64,000 nucleotides of DNA. Source: Paenalicyclobacillus mengziensis. GTDB taxonomy: Bacteria > Bacillota > Bacilli > Alicyclobacillales > Alicyclobacillaceae. Made by a program: the position numbers and the translations under genes. Where the stretch lies: assembly GCF_017298635.1 (NCBI RefSeq), contig NZ_CP071182.1:930001-994000 (forward strand). Reading direction: 5' to 3'. The notes beneath the pieces were generated by a model. It had not been told where the DNA came from and did no database searches. It worked only from the letters and a program-made list of their open reading frames with translations. Positions 29,182 through 38,059 of this stretch are shown piece by piece; positions within the stretch are counted from its first letter, which is position 1; each line of letters starts with the position of its first letter.

Positions 29182-29993
29182 ACTTGTGCAGGAAAGAATA
29201 GGCCGACCACAACAAGTTCGACATGTACCAGTGACAATCCCAAAAAGTTGCTGAGATAGTTGCGAACAGATGCTAGGAGTTTCGGTGCACCTTGATGTAT
29301 GGGCAAACCGTACAGCGCTCTGACGCGAAGATGGAGCAATGGGACGTCGCCGAAGTTTACAGAGATTTTGTCTACCCGAAAAGGATGATTTTGTTCAGCA
29401 ATCAGGTACAGAATGGATTCTCGAATCGCGCGTGGGTGGATGTGGATTGCGCCGCCGGCAAAAGGCGGGTTCACAATCGTTCGAGCGAGCGAGATTTGTG
29501 ACTCCGGCGAGACTCTCGGGGCAAACCGAATGTGCGCCAGCAGACGCCCCATTCTCGTTTCCTGAATTTTGGCCTCATTAATTGGAATCGCGTGCATACC
29601 GTACTGTCGCAAGTTTTGGGCCAACCTGATTTCGTCGCCACCAATCATGTCCTCAATGGCAATCCAGTTGATGGGACCGATGAGGCGGAGGTTTGTACAG
29701 ATAAGTTGAATCATTTTTTGTGATGTACCAATGACGAGAACCGTACCGTCTGCAGGCAGTTTGTGTAAGGCCTCTCGAACATCTTGTTTGTGCGTCGCAT
29801 CAGTGAAAATTGCACGTTTCACGGCAGCCATTTTTGTTTTTTCAAATTTCGCGGATTCACCTGCGATGATATGACCGCGCCATATCAGCAGACCGTCGTC
29901 GATGATCCAGTCGGCCGCGAGCACTTGCGCGATATGTTGGGCAGTATAGCTTTTTCCAGATCCGCTTTCGCCGAAGAGGCCATATACCTGCAT
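29178..29993 (-). CDS. P-loop ATPase with C-terminal Asp23/Gls24-like domain
   Basis: 271 residues. The N-terminus has an exact Walker A, GESGSGKS (residues 8-15), and a hydrophobic strand ending in WIAIED near residue 115. The C-terminal half (about 165-265: TIVNPPFAGGAIHIHPRAIRESI, then ISVNFGDVPLLHLRVRALYG) resembles the Asp23/Gls24 alkaline-shock fold, which in Firmicutes is found in small envelope- and spore-linked proteins. No enzyme activity can be named. It looks cytosolic. Confidence 0.65.
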   Translation of the reverse strand: MQVYGLFGESGSGKSYTAQHIAQVLAADWIIDDGLLIWRGHIIAGESAKFEKTKMAAVKRAIFTDATHKQDVREALHKLPADGTVLVIGTSQKMIQLICTNLRLIGPINWIAIEDMIGGDEIRLAQNLRQYGMHAIPINEAKIQETRMGRLLAHIRFAPRVSPESQISLARTIVNPPFAGGAIHIHPRAIRESILYLIAEQNHPFRVDKISVNFGDVPLLHLRVRALYGLPIHQGAPKLLASVRNYLSNFLGLSLVHVELVVVGLFFPAQV

Positions 29994-30204
29994 GGTGAAC
30001 CTCCCAATAGTCTCAGGAATGTTGATGATAGACGCATAGCACTTGACTGCTAAAATATGAGGAGCAACGACAGCATTATACCATCGGGAACAGATAAATC
30101 TGGGACAGGAGGAATTCCAAAAGCGGAATCGAATCTACAATCACTTGCACAAGGACACTTGCACAAGGAGTTACGGCAAGGCGTGAAAGGATGCGAAGTT
30201 ATCG

Positions 30205-30894
30205 ATGGCGTTTCGTGAGTTCCCATCACTGTTTAACCAACCTGAATTTGGAAAGTCTCTGCCCGCCCAAATTGCAGAACAGATTGCGCGACAAATATTT
30301 AATGGACAATATACGACAGGTCAGCGCCTCAAAGAAGAAGAACTTTCGAAAGTGTTTCGGACCAGCCGAGCCCCCGTCCGTGAGGCTCTATATCTGTTGC
30401 AACTCGAGGGATTGGTTGAGCGTCTTCCTCGACGGGGTACCGTTGTTAAAGCGTACAAAGACAAGGAAGTGCACGAGCTCTATGATGTCCGAGTCGGTCT
30501 CGAGTGTTTAGCTATTGATCAACTCAGCAAAACATGGGGTGATACTTCGAGTGAGAAGTTTAGGCGGGTTATCGAACGGATGGAGTTAGCCTTAACGCGT
30601 GCAGATTCCGATGAATACGCAGAGTTGAATGACCTCTTTCACCAACTCCTATTTGAACTCGGAGACAACCGTATGCTGCATCGCATCTATCATCAACTGA
30701 AGAATGTATTTATCATTTTGCTTCAAGTTTCCACCCAGGATTCTAATGAGATGGACAAGTCGCTGAGCGAACATAAAGGAATTGTGGAGGCCATGGAACA
30801 AGGGGAATTTGAGCTCGCCAAAGAGCGACTGATAGAGAATGTGCGACATGGGATGGACAGGGCACTTCAGTCGCGAAAAAAGACGCACCATTGA
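30205..30894 (+). CDS. GntR/FadR-type transcriptional regulator (FCD domain), first set
   Basis: 229 residues. The winged helix (about 14-80: QIARQIFNGQYTTGQRLKEEELSKVFRTSRAPVREALYLL) is followed by an all-helical FCD ligand domain with the metal-binding Asp/His positions (ELNDLFHQLLFELGDN, and HKGIVEAMEQGEFELAKERLIENVRHG). Such regulators bind acyl-CoA or organic acids. It lies directly upstream of an enoyl-CoA hydratase and CoA transferase, whose promoter carries a 14-bp palindrome that may be its operator. Confidence 0.9.
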   Translation: MAFREFPSLFNQPEFGKSLPAQIAEQIARQIFNGQYTTGQRLKEEELSKVFRTSRAPVREALYLLQLEGLVERLPRRGTVVKAYKDKEVHELYDVRVGLECLAIDQLSKTWGDTSSEKFRRVIERMELALTRADSDEYAELNDLFHQLLFELGDNRMLHRIYHQLKNVFIILLQVSTQDSNEMDKSLSEHKGIVEAMEQGEFELAKERLIENVRHGMDRALQSRKKTHH

Positions 30895-31009
30895 CAATGT
30901 AGTGTTCTCCAATACATCCGCGTGCACATGATGTGAATCAAAGCCCTTAACAAGAGAATCCCTTAGCAGCTTTTATAAATACATCGCAGCCTTTATGTAA
31001 TTCAGGCTA

Positions 31010-31061
31010 TTGACACTATACTGTAACATTGGGATAATTTACTCGTCGATTGTCGACAATC
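31010..31061 (+). promoter_or_regulatory. SigA-type promoter and GntR operator candidate
   Basis: -35 TTGACA (31010-31015), a 17-base spacer, -10 GATAAT (31033-31038), then the perfect palindrome GATTGTCGACAATC (31048-31061) over the expected transcription start. It drives the 31078 gene. The palindrome is a natural candidate operator for the GntR gene upstream. Confidence 0.75.
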
Positions 31062-31077
31062 TACAGGAGGTGATGAC

Positions 31078-31845
31078 ATGCGAGTGATTGTAAGCCGCCT
31101 CGACCCAAACAGCAGCATGCGTTTGCAAACCTCGGGACATATGGGGATTGTCACGTTCGACAGACCGGATCGGAGAAACGCGCTGACCCAGAGCATGTGG
31201 AAGCAGCTTGAGGATTGGTGCACAAGTTTGCCTCCAAAAGTTGAATTGTTTATTTTGCGCGGGGGGGGGCGGGAATTCACGGCAGGGAGCGACATCAAGG
31301 AGTTTGCGACCTTGTCTCAGAGCCAGGCAAACCAGGCGTTTGAGCAGATGGAGCGCGCTATCAGCACGGTAGAAAATCTGGATATTCCTACCGTTGCAGT
31401 CGTGAACGGTCCTGCATATGGGGCAGGATTCGTCCTGACTTTGGCCTGTGACCTGCGAATCGGATCGCAATACGCGAGCTTCGGAATGCCTGTGGGCAAA
31501 CTGGGCATCACTTTGCAGCCGCCATTTATCGAACGCATGATTAGCCACCTTGGCCCTAGTCGCACAAAAGAAATGGTATACACAGCAAAGCGGTACGATG
31601 CACAGACGGCCCTACAGATTGGTTTATTGAATGAACTGACAACGGAGGAGCGGCTCGACGAGCGAGCTTTTGAAGTTGCAAGGTCGATCCTTGGACAGTC
31701 GAAGGCTTCCACCTCCGCCGTGAAGCGCAGCGTCCGGTCTGTGTTAACGGAGGAGCACCCCAAAGTCGGGGATTGGGTTGACGAGTTTGATTTTCTCGAA
31801 GGGGTACGAGCCTTCAACGAGAAGCGATCTGCCCACTTTCGCTAA
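31078..31845 (+). CDS. Enoyl-CoA hydratase/isomerase family protein, first set
   Basis: 255 residues after AGGAGGTGATG. The crotonase core is present: the oxyanion-hole segments FTAGSDIKEF (about 65-75) and GPAYGAGFVLTLACDLRIG (about 115-133). The usual catalytic Glu positions are replaced around FGMPVGKLGIT, so the exact reaction is unclear. A run of nine G at 31261-31269 encodes RGGGR just before FTAGSD. It probably acts on the CoA thioester made by the CoA transferase that follows. Confidence 0.87.
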   Translation: MRVIVSRLDPNSSMRLQTSGHMGIVTFDRPDRRNALTQSMWKQLEDWCTSLPPKVELFILRGGGREFTAGSDIKEFATLSQSQANQAFEQMERAISTVENLDIPTVAVVNGPAYGAGFVLTLACDLRIGSQYASFGMPVGKLGITLQPPFIERMISHLGPSRTKEMVYTAKRYDAQTALQIGLLNELTTEERLDERAFEVARSILGQSKASTSAVKRSVRSVLTEEHPKVGDWVDEFDFLEGVRAFNEKRSAHFR

Positions 31846-32015
31846 TCCGCGCGATTTGTTCCAAGTTGTCAGAACGACTCAGGCGGAAGAAGAACTTTTG
31901 CAAGAAGAACTCCAAGAAGAACTCATTGAATGTTTCGTTTCTTACATGTATGCGCTTACGCGAATCTCCAAACAGCAGCGACTAAGGCGACACGATGACG
32001 TAATCAGAGAGAGGA

Positions 32016-33218
32016 GTGATTCTTCTGAAACAACTTGAAGACTTAGTCGTTATCGACCTGACGAGAATTCTCAGCGGGCCGTACTGTACGATGTACTTTG
32101 CGGACATGGGAGCAAACGTGATTAAAGTTGAACCGCCTGCGGGCGACGATACGAGGACATGGGGCCCGCCGTTCATCAACGAAGAGAGCAGTTATTTCCT
32201 AAGTGTCAACCGAAATAAGCGCAGTATCGTACTCGACCTGAAATCAGAGCAAGGGAAATCTGCGCTACGGGGGCTGATTAAAAAGGCTGATGTGGTGGTT
32301 GAGAATTTCAAACCTGGAACCTTGGATAAACTGGGCTTTGGGTATGAAGCGCTAAAGGCCATCAAACCGGATATCATTCTTGCCTCGATTTCTGGCTACG
32401 GTCAAACCGGACCCTATCGCACGACGCCTGGATACGACCTGATAGCACAAGGCATGAGCGGGTTCATGTCTGTCACTGGCGACGTTGGTGGACATCCACT
32501 CAAAGGGGGCTACTCACTTGCCGATGTAGGCACCGGGATGTGGGCCATTATCGGCATTCTTACCGCGCTGCACCACCGAGCCGTCTCAGGGGAAGGTGCC
32601 TGGGTGGACACGTCACTGCTTGAAACCATGTTGTCATGGCAAACTTATCAAGCCGGGAACTTCTTTGCCACGGGGAACAACCCGAAGCCCCTCGGCAACA
32701 TGCATCCAAACATTTGCCCCTATCAGTCTTTCCCTGCGTCGGACGGTCACTTTAATCTTGCTGTTGGGAATGACAAGCTGTGGCGTAAATGCTGTGATGT
32801 CGTTCTCCGGCCGGAACTGGCAGACGATCCTAGATTTTTAACGAATCCTGATAGGGTCACCCATCGCAACCAGTTAGTTCCGCTTCTTGAGACCGAATTT
32901 GCCAAAGGGACGGTGCGGGAATGGGTTGAACGGTTCACACAAGCTGGTATTCCCTGTGGCCCGATTAACCGTTTTTCGGATATCTACGCCGATCCGTTCA
33001 TCGCGGACCGTCAAATGGTTGTTGAGATGCAACACCCTCGCGCTGGTACGGTCAAAACCGTGGCAACTCCGGTGAAATTCCACGGTATTTCAGACGACAC
33101 GTCCGTCAACTCACCACCCCCCTTACTGGGAGAGCATAGTGAAGAGATACTCAATGAGTTTGGACTTGATACCGCAAACCTGTTGCCAAAGCCAGCACAA
33201 GTTCGCATGGCTGATTAA
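32016..33218 (+). CDS. CaiB/BaiF (family III) CoA transferase, first set
   Basis: About 400 residues. LEDLVVIDLTRILSGPYCTMYFADMGANVIKVEPPAGDDTR is the N-terminal family signature; the catalytic Asp lies in GYSLADVGTGMWA (about residue 170), and the C-terminal domain has IPCGPINRFSDIYADPF. The start is ambiguous: GTG at 32016 lies almost inside the GAGGAG site, and a CTG at 32025 would be better spaced. It moves CoA between carboxylic acids, typically activating an imported acid with succinyl- or acetyl-CoA. Confidence 0.9.
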   Translation: MILLKQLEDLVVIDLTRILSGPYCTMYFADMGANVIKVEPPAGDDTRTWGPPFINEESSYFLSVNRNKRSIVLDLKSEQGKSALRGLIKKADVVVENFKPGTLDKLGFGYEALKAIKPDIILASISGYGQTGPYRTTPGYDLIAQGMSGFMSVTGDVGGHPLKGGYSLADVGTGMWAIIGILTALHHRAVSGEGAWVDTSLLETMLSWQTYQAGNFFATGNNPKPLGNMHPNICPYQSFPASDGHFNLAVGNDKLWRKCCDVVLRPELADDPRFLTNPDRVTHRNQLVPLLETEFAKGTVREWVERFTQAGIPCGPINRFSDIYADPFIADRQMVVEMQHPRAGTVKTVATPVKFHGISDDTSVNSPPPLLGEHSEEILNEFGLDTANLLPKPAQVRMAD

Positions 33219-33288
33219 AGCAATTCACAGGACATCTTTGTGGGGTTAGTGTTCGGAATAGTCAAATTAAAGGGGATGAGAGTGAATT

Positions 33289-34599
33289 ATGAGCATTCGG
33301 GCGACGACGCGTCCGGAATTCGGAGCCAAGAGTAAGCTTACCCGGCACCAGATTAACGGGTTTTGGGCTGCTTGGTTCGGATGGATGTTGGACGGCATGG
33401 ACTCAGTCATTTACGCATTGGTGTTGGCCCCGGCAATGAAGGAACTTCTGCCGCGTTCGGGCATTGCAGCCACTGCAGGGAATGTTGGCTTTAGTGGTTC
33501 CATTATGTTTGCATTATTTCTCGTAGGTTGGGGTCTTTCTTTCCTTTGGGGTCCGATTGCAGACCGTTTTGGTCGAGCCAAGGCACTTATGATGACTATC
33601 CTGGTTTATGCGCTTTTCACGTTCCTCAGCGCATTTTCCCAGAATATCTGGGAGCTCGCAGTCTTCCGGCTTGTTGCCGGCATTGGTATCGGTGGTGAAT
33701 GGTCAATGGCTGGCACGTTTGTTTCTGAGTCGTGGCCAGAAGACAGGAGAAAGATGGGCGCTGGTTATCTGCAGACAGGCTACTACGCAGGATTCTTTGT
33801 CGCTGCTCTACTCAACTACACCATCGGTGCACATTTCGGCTGGCGTCCGATGTTCATGTTTGGACTCGTTCCGGCTCTCGTTTCGTTTTGGGTATTGGTC
33901 GGTGTCAAAGAACCGGATAAGTGGAAAAAGGTTGTTAACGTGGCTGCGCGCCGTGCCGAAAAGCGAAAGACCTTGGCGGCATTGTTTACCCCAGAGTACC
34001 GCAAGCGTACATGGATTAATTCAATCCTACTGACAGTCGCTATCATTGGTCTCTGGGCCGGCAGCGTATATGAGCCGACGGCTATTGTGACTCTGGCGCA
34101 AAAGGCTGGGTTAAAGGGAACGGCACCCGTCCACATGGCATCCATTGGAACGGGCGTCTTGTCCATTGGGACCATTCTCGGGTGTATTGCACTTCCTCCG
34201 TTGGCTGAACGAATTGGTCGTAAAAAGGCACTAGCTGTCTATTTCGCCATCATGATAGTCACGATTTTACTCGGATTTGGATGGGCCTTTTACTTGCCAC
34301 ATGGTCTTGCACCATTTATCGTGATTCTCTTCTTCCTTGGCTTTGGCGGCGGCAACTTTGCGATGTTTAGCTTGTGGTTGCCAGAACAGTATCGAACAGA
34401 AGTTCGAGCCTCCGCGTTTGCCTTCACAACATCGATTGGCCGGTTCATAGGTGCAGCTGTAACGTTTTTAATTGGTGCCATGGTTAAGGGGATGGGCACG
34501 CTTGGCACCCCCGTAGCTCTGACGGCGATTGCGTTTGTGATTGGTCTCTTCGTAATCCCTGCAGCACTGGAGACGAAGGGAGAAGTATTGCCGGACTGA
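33289..34599 (+). CDS. MFS transporter of the sugar/organic-acid type
   Basis: 436 residues and 12 helices. The first helix region, WAAWFGWMLDGMDSVIYALVLAPAM, has the Asp typical of the aromatic-acid/sialic-acid symporter group; GPIADRFGRAKALM is the conserved cytoplasmic loop and AERIGRKKAL its repeat in the second half. It is probably a proton symporter bringing in the acid that the preceding CoA transferase activates. Confidence 0.88.
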   Translation: MSIRATTRPEFGAKSKLTRHQINGFWAAWFGWMLDGMDSVIYALVLAPAMKELLPRSGIAATAGNVGFSGSIMFALFLVGWGLSFLWGPIADRFGRAKALMMTILVYALFTFLSAFSQNIWELAVFRLVAGIGIGGEWSMAGTFVSESWPEDRRKMGAGYLQTGYYAGFFVAALLNYTIGAHFGWRPMFMFGLVPALVSFWVLVGVKEPDKWKKVVNVAARRAEKRKTLAALFTPEYRKRTWINSILLTVAIIGLWAGSVYEPTAIVTLAQKAGLKGTAPVHMASIGTGVLSIGTILGCIALPPLAERIGRKKALAVYFAIMIVTILLGFGWAFYLPHGLAPFIVILFFLGFGGGNFAMFSLWLPEQYRTEVRASAFAFTTSIGRFIGAAVTFLIGAMVKGMGTLGTPVALTAIAFVIGLFVIPAALETKGEVLPD

Positions 34600-34674
34600 G
34601 CTACGATTCACGGACCTGGAGTCTGGTTACTACTTACTGGTTACTGGTTACTGGTTATAAAATCATTCAACTCG

Positions 34675-34707
34675 TCGAGCGCAGGGAACGTCCCTTGCGC
34701 TCGTTTT
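34675..34707 (+). terminator. Rho-independent terminator after the first acyl-CoA set
   Basis: CGAGCGCA pairs with TGCGCTCG around GGGAACGTCCC, followed by TTTTG. Three tandem TTACTGG units lie just upstream (about 34634-34654). Confidence 0.85.
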
Positions 34708-34802
34708 GTATGGTGAAAAGGACGTAACTGCCCGGGAATCACAGCATTATTTTTGATTGGAGCATATCTATGTACAATTGGAAATTCTTATTGAATTGAG
34801 AA

Positions 34803-34845
34803 TTGATTTTGAATATAGCGTTGATTATACTGTATACAGTACACA
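34803..34845 (+). promoter_or_regulatory. Promoter of the BASS transporter with overlapping palindromic operator
   Basis: -35 TTGATT (34803-34808), a 17-base spacer, -10 TATACT (34826-34831). The perfect palindrome TACTGTATACAGTA (34828-34841) overlaps the -10. The core TGTATACAGT also occurs at 38019-38033, upstream of the second CoA transferase, so both are probably sites for the GntR regulator at 36022-36687. Confidence 0.75.
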
Positions 34846-34957
34846 TACGCCGTAAACACTATCACGGTAGACGAGGAGGGTGTGACGTGGGAAATTTAGT
34901 TCGAAATATTTTGGATTACTGATGATTCATATTCTTTGTATGTGAGGAGGGTTCCGT

Positions 34958-35935
34958 ATGAGAACGTTACACTTCATCTTTAATCGATTAATGGTGTTGT
35001 GGTTAATTGCTTGTAGTCTCGTGGCCTTCTTTGCACCGAAGCCGTTTCTGTTTTTGAAACCTTCGCTCTTGTGGTTGTTGGCAGCTGTTTTGTTTTTCAT
35101 GGGTCTCACTCTTGAGTGGTCAGACATCGGACGGATATTTAAGCGACCTATCGGCCTTATTGTTGGAATTGTGGCAAAGTGGATTATTGTGCCGCTCGTG
35201 GCCTACCTCTGTGCGGTTATTTTCTTCTCAAGTAACCCACAGTTGGCAGCTGGTGTGATTATGGATGGGTCGACACCCAGTGGCGTGTCGGCAAATCTCT
35301 TCACCTTCCTATCGGGTGGAACAGTTGCGCTCTCTGTATCGATGAGTGCCATAAACACGCTCATCTCACCACTTTTGACCCCTGGCGCGACGGCCATGCT
35401 CGCTCATCACTTTGTGCACGTCAGTGCCAAGTCAATCTTTATTCAGATGGTGCAGGTGGTATTGGTTCCAGTTTTGCTCGGTCTCATCTTACGTTCTGTA
35501 TTTAGGAAAGCGGTTACAACCGTGCAGTCGGCCCTGCCAGTTCTGTCTGCAATTACACTTGATTTAATCGTGCTTGACTTGGTTGCGAGCGGAGCCTTAA
35601 CGATTGCCAAGAACGCGGACGTGATTCCAAAGATCATCATGGTTACCTGTATCCAGATTATTGTAACGCTGGCACTTGGTTATGCCGTGGGCAAGGTCTT
35701 TAAACTGCCGACAGCGGATCGCAAGGCAATCATGTTTGAAGTGGGGATTTACAACTCGGGCTTAGGTGCAGCTCTGGCGGCCACAAACATTGGTGCTCTT
35801 GCGTCCTTGCCAGCGCTCGCGAACACCATCTTCAATCTCATTATCGGTGCTTTGGTGACTGCCTACTTTGCCTATAAAAACTCCAAGTCGTCAGCCACAG
35901 ATACGCCATCGATGCCGACGGCCGTGTCGGAATGA
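34958..35935 (+). CDS. Bile acid:sodium symporter (BASS) family transporter
   Basis: 325 residues after GAGGAGGG. Ten helices. The conserved BASS segments are visible: FMGLTLEWSDI after helix 2, MDGSTPSGVSANLFTFLSGGTVALSVSMSAINTLISPLLTP in the helix-crossing region, and EVGIYNSGLGAALA. Bacterial members carry pantothenate, 2-keto acids or other organic anions. A substrate that becomes a CoA thioester is suggested by the divergent CoA transferase set. Confidence 0.87.
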   Translation: MRTLHFIFNRLMVLWLIACSLVAFFAPKPFLFLKPSLLWLLAAVLFFMGLTLEWSDIGRIFKRPIGLIVGIVAKWIIVPLVAYLCAVIFFSSNPQLAAGVIMDGSTPSGVSANLFTFLSGGTVALSVSMSAINTLISPLLTPGATAMLAHHFVHVSAKSIFIQMVQVVLVPVLLGLILRSVFRKAVTTVQSALPVLSAITLDLIVLDLVASGALTIAKNADVIPKIIMVTCIQIIVTLALGYAVGKVFKLPTADRKAIMFEVGIYNSGLGAALAATNIGALASLPALANTIFNLIIGALVTAYFAYKNSKSSATDTPSMPTAVSE

Positions 35936-35973
35936 AGTCAGCAATCCCAGGCTCACAAATTGAGTAACGAAAA

Positions 35974-36008
35974 AAGGTGCCCTACCGATTTAAACCGGTG
36001 GGCACCTT
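35974..36008. terminator. Bidirectional terminator between convergent genes
   Basis: AAGGTGCCC and ACCG pair with CGGT and GGGCACCTT around an AT-rich loop; a T-run follows on the minus strand (for the GntR gene), with a weaker end on the plus strand. Confidence 0.8.
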
Positions 36009-36021
36009 GCCGTGCTATGGC

Positions 36022-36687
36022 CTACGTTCCTGATGCGGTTTCGCCATTGGTTAGCGCCGCGCGGGACATGTCGTTTCTCATGTGCTCTTCCATCCTCTGC
36101 TTTGCCAATTCGGGGTTATGCTGTTCGATGGCTTCGAGGATTTTGCGGTGTTCCGCAATGATGGCAGTCTCTACCTCGGCAGAACGTGACAGGATGTGTC
36201 GGCGAGCAATCAGGATGGGACCGCGAATGGTTTCAAGTAGTTCAGACAAAAGCGGCATCCGAGCACTCGTGACCATGGAGTCGTGAAAGCGGGTATTCGC
36301 AGAGAATACCTGCACGTGCTGCTCGCTTTGAATCGCGGCTTCGGCTTCACAGAGAGCCTCTGACATCTGTACGATGTCACTTTCATCGGCCAGTTCGCTG
36401 GCCCTGACTGCGACGATGGCTTCGAGCGCGCCCCGGCACGTGTATAGTTCCCGAATGGCGGATAAGTCGGGGTTAATCACGGTAAGTTCCGATCCGCTTG
36501 AGACCACAAGTCGTTCGCTTACCAGTTGGCGCAGAGCCTCACGCACCGGGGTTCGACTCACACCAAGCTGTTCGGCGATACGACTTTCAAGCATGGTCTC
36601 ACCTGGAGTGAACTGACCTTCGAGAATTTTCTGTCTCAGGACCTGGTACACTTGTATATAGAGCGGAAGCGGGCGCTGGAGTTCCAT
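36022..36687 (-). CDS. GntR/FadR-type transcriptional regulator (FCD domain), second set
   Basis: 221 residues. The winged helix (VLRQKILEGQFTPGETMLESRIAEQLGVSRTPVREALRQLVSERLV, about 16-62) is followed by an FCD domain with FSANTRFHDSMVTSA and IAEHRKILEAIEQHNPELAKQRMEEHM. It lies directly downstream of the CoA transferase it faces. TGTATACAGT-type palindromes in two nearby promoters are its likely operators. Confidence 0.9.
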   Translation of the reverse strand: MELQRPLPLYIQVYQVLRQKILEGQFTPGETMLESRIAEQLGVSRTPVREALRQLVSERLVVSSGSELTVINPDLSAIRELYTCRGALEAIVAVRASELADESDIVQMSEALCEAEAAIQSEQHVQVFSANTRFHDSMVTSARMPLLSELLETIRGPILIARRHILSRSAEVETAIIAEHRKILEAIEQHNPELAKQRMEEHMRNDMSRAALTNGETASGT

Positions 36688-36765
36688 AAGTTCACAACTT
36701 TCTACCTGAGATTTTCGTATGGTCCTATTTTACCCGATTGAAAAGGAGTTAGCCCGACAGATTTG

Positions 36766-37977
36766 TCAGTGCGCTTTTGCAGTCCCTGTGTTCGGTGTAG
36801 TCACACCCTTCTCCTCGAGTTCTTTGATGTCTTCACTAGATAGTCCCAGTTCAGTGAGAACCTCCTTCGTATGCTGCCCGAGTATCGGACCGGGGTGCCG
36901 GAGAACGGGAGGTGTGCCCGAGTATTTGACGGGGAACCCAATGGTGTGCACCGTCCCGACGGTGGGGTGTTGTGTTTGCAGATCCATCCCTCGGGCAATC
37001 ACTTGGGGGTGTTCGTAAACTTGCGGAACCGTGAGTACTGGACCTGACGGCACACCGTAAGTATCCATGATGTCCAACCATTCGTCCGTGCTCTTCTTGA
37101 CGAATATGTGTGTCAGTTGGTTGATGAGCTCAGGGAGATTTTTCATGCGGTCTTGATTGGTCACAAATCGAGTATCCTCTTTAAGTTCAGGATGCAAAGT
37201 GGCTTCCGTAAGCTTCTCCCAGGTGCGCTGATTGGCTGCCCCGATGGCGATGAAACCATCGGAAGTCTGAAAGACTTGATAGGGGGCAGATGCTCTGTGG
37301 GCGGTTCCCAAACGACTTGGCGTGTGACCTGTGACCCAGTATTCATTCGACTCCCAGATGGTGTACGCCATTGCGGCTTCGAGCAACGAGGTTTCAATGC
37401 GTTGACCCTGGTGGCTGTGCTCACGATGATAGAGAGCGGCGAGGATTGCATGACTCGCGAACAGACCGGCGTTGAGGTCGGAAATCGGCACACCAACTTT
37501 GGCCGGTGAATCAGGTCCGCCTGTGACGGAAAGGACGCCGCTCATCGCTTGCGCAACTAGGTCAAATCCACCTCTATCCCGCCATGGTCCGGTTTGGCCG
37601 AATCCTGAGATGGAGCAGTAAATCAGGCGAGGATTTCGTGTATGCACCGCATCATAGCTGAAACCAAGCTTATCCATTGTGCCTGGACGAAAGTTTTCTA
37701 CGAGTACGTCAGCGGTGTCAATCAGCTTCCAGAGGATAGATTTGCCGTCGTCGGATCGTAAATCGAGAACGATACCGCGTTTGTTTCGGTTCAGTGTCAT
37801 AAACGCTGCCGATTCGCCTTTGAGAATCTCACCCATGCGCCGGGAATCGTCTCCGCCACTGGGTTTCTCTATCTTGATGACGTCAGCTCCGAGGTCGGCC
37901 AGCAGCATGGTTGCAAATGGACCTGCCATGATTTGTGTTAAATCGAGTACACGGACACCATCTAGTGACGCTCTCAT
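36766..37977 (-). CDS. CaiB/BaiF (family III) CoA transferase, second set
   Basis: 403 residues from the ATG at 37977 after GAAAGGGA. SLDGVRVLDLTQIMAGPFATMLLADLGADVIKIEKPSGGDDSRRMGE is the family signature; the catalytic Asp is in GVPISDLNAGLFASHAI. It is related to, but clearly different from, the copy at 32016. It is divergent from an enoyl-CoA hydratase gene with a shared operator between them, so the two form a catabolic pair. Confidence 0.9.
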   Translation of the reverse strand: MRASLDGVRVLDLTQIMAGPFATMLLADLGADVIKIEKPSGGDDSRRMGEILKGESAAFMTLNRNKRGIVLDLRSDDGKSILWKLIDTADVLVENFRPGTMDKLGFSYDAVHTRNPRLIYCSISGFGQTGPWRDRGGFDLVAQAMSGVLSVTGGPDSPAKVGVPISDLNAGLFASHAILAALYHREHSHQGQRIETSLLEAAMAYTIWESNEYWVTGHTPSRLGTAHRASAPYQVFQTSDGFIAIGAANQRTWEKLTEATLHPELKEDTRFVTNQDRMKNLPELINQLTHIFVKKSTDEWLDIMDTYGVPSGPVLTVPQVYEHPQVIARGMDLQTQHPTVGTVHTIGFPVKYSGTPPVLRHPGPILGQHTKEVLTELGLSSEDIKELEEKGVTTPNTGTAKAH

Positions 37978-38018
37978 ATCGATCCCTTCTTTCAGAATTG
38001 CCTGCGAACCGTGGATGC

Positions 38019-38033
38019 TGTACACTGTATACA
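38019..38033. promoter_or_regulatory. Operator candidate shared by the divergent CoA transferase and hydratase genes
   Basis: TGTACACTGTATACA; on the minus strand TGTATACAGTGTACA. It matches the 34828-34841 palindrome in the core TGTATACAGT. Confidence 0.6.
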
Positions 38034-38059
38034 CAATTATATCGAAAGGGGCATATGTG

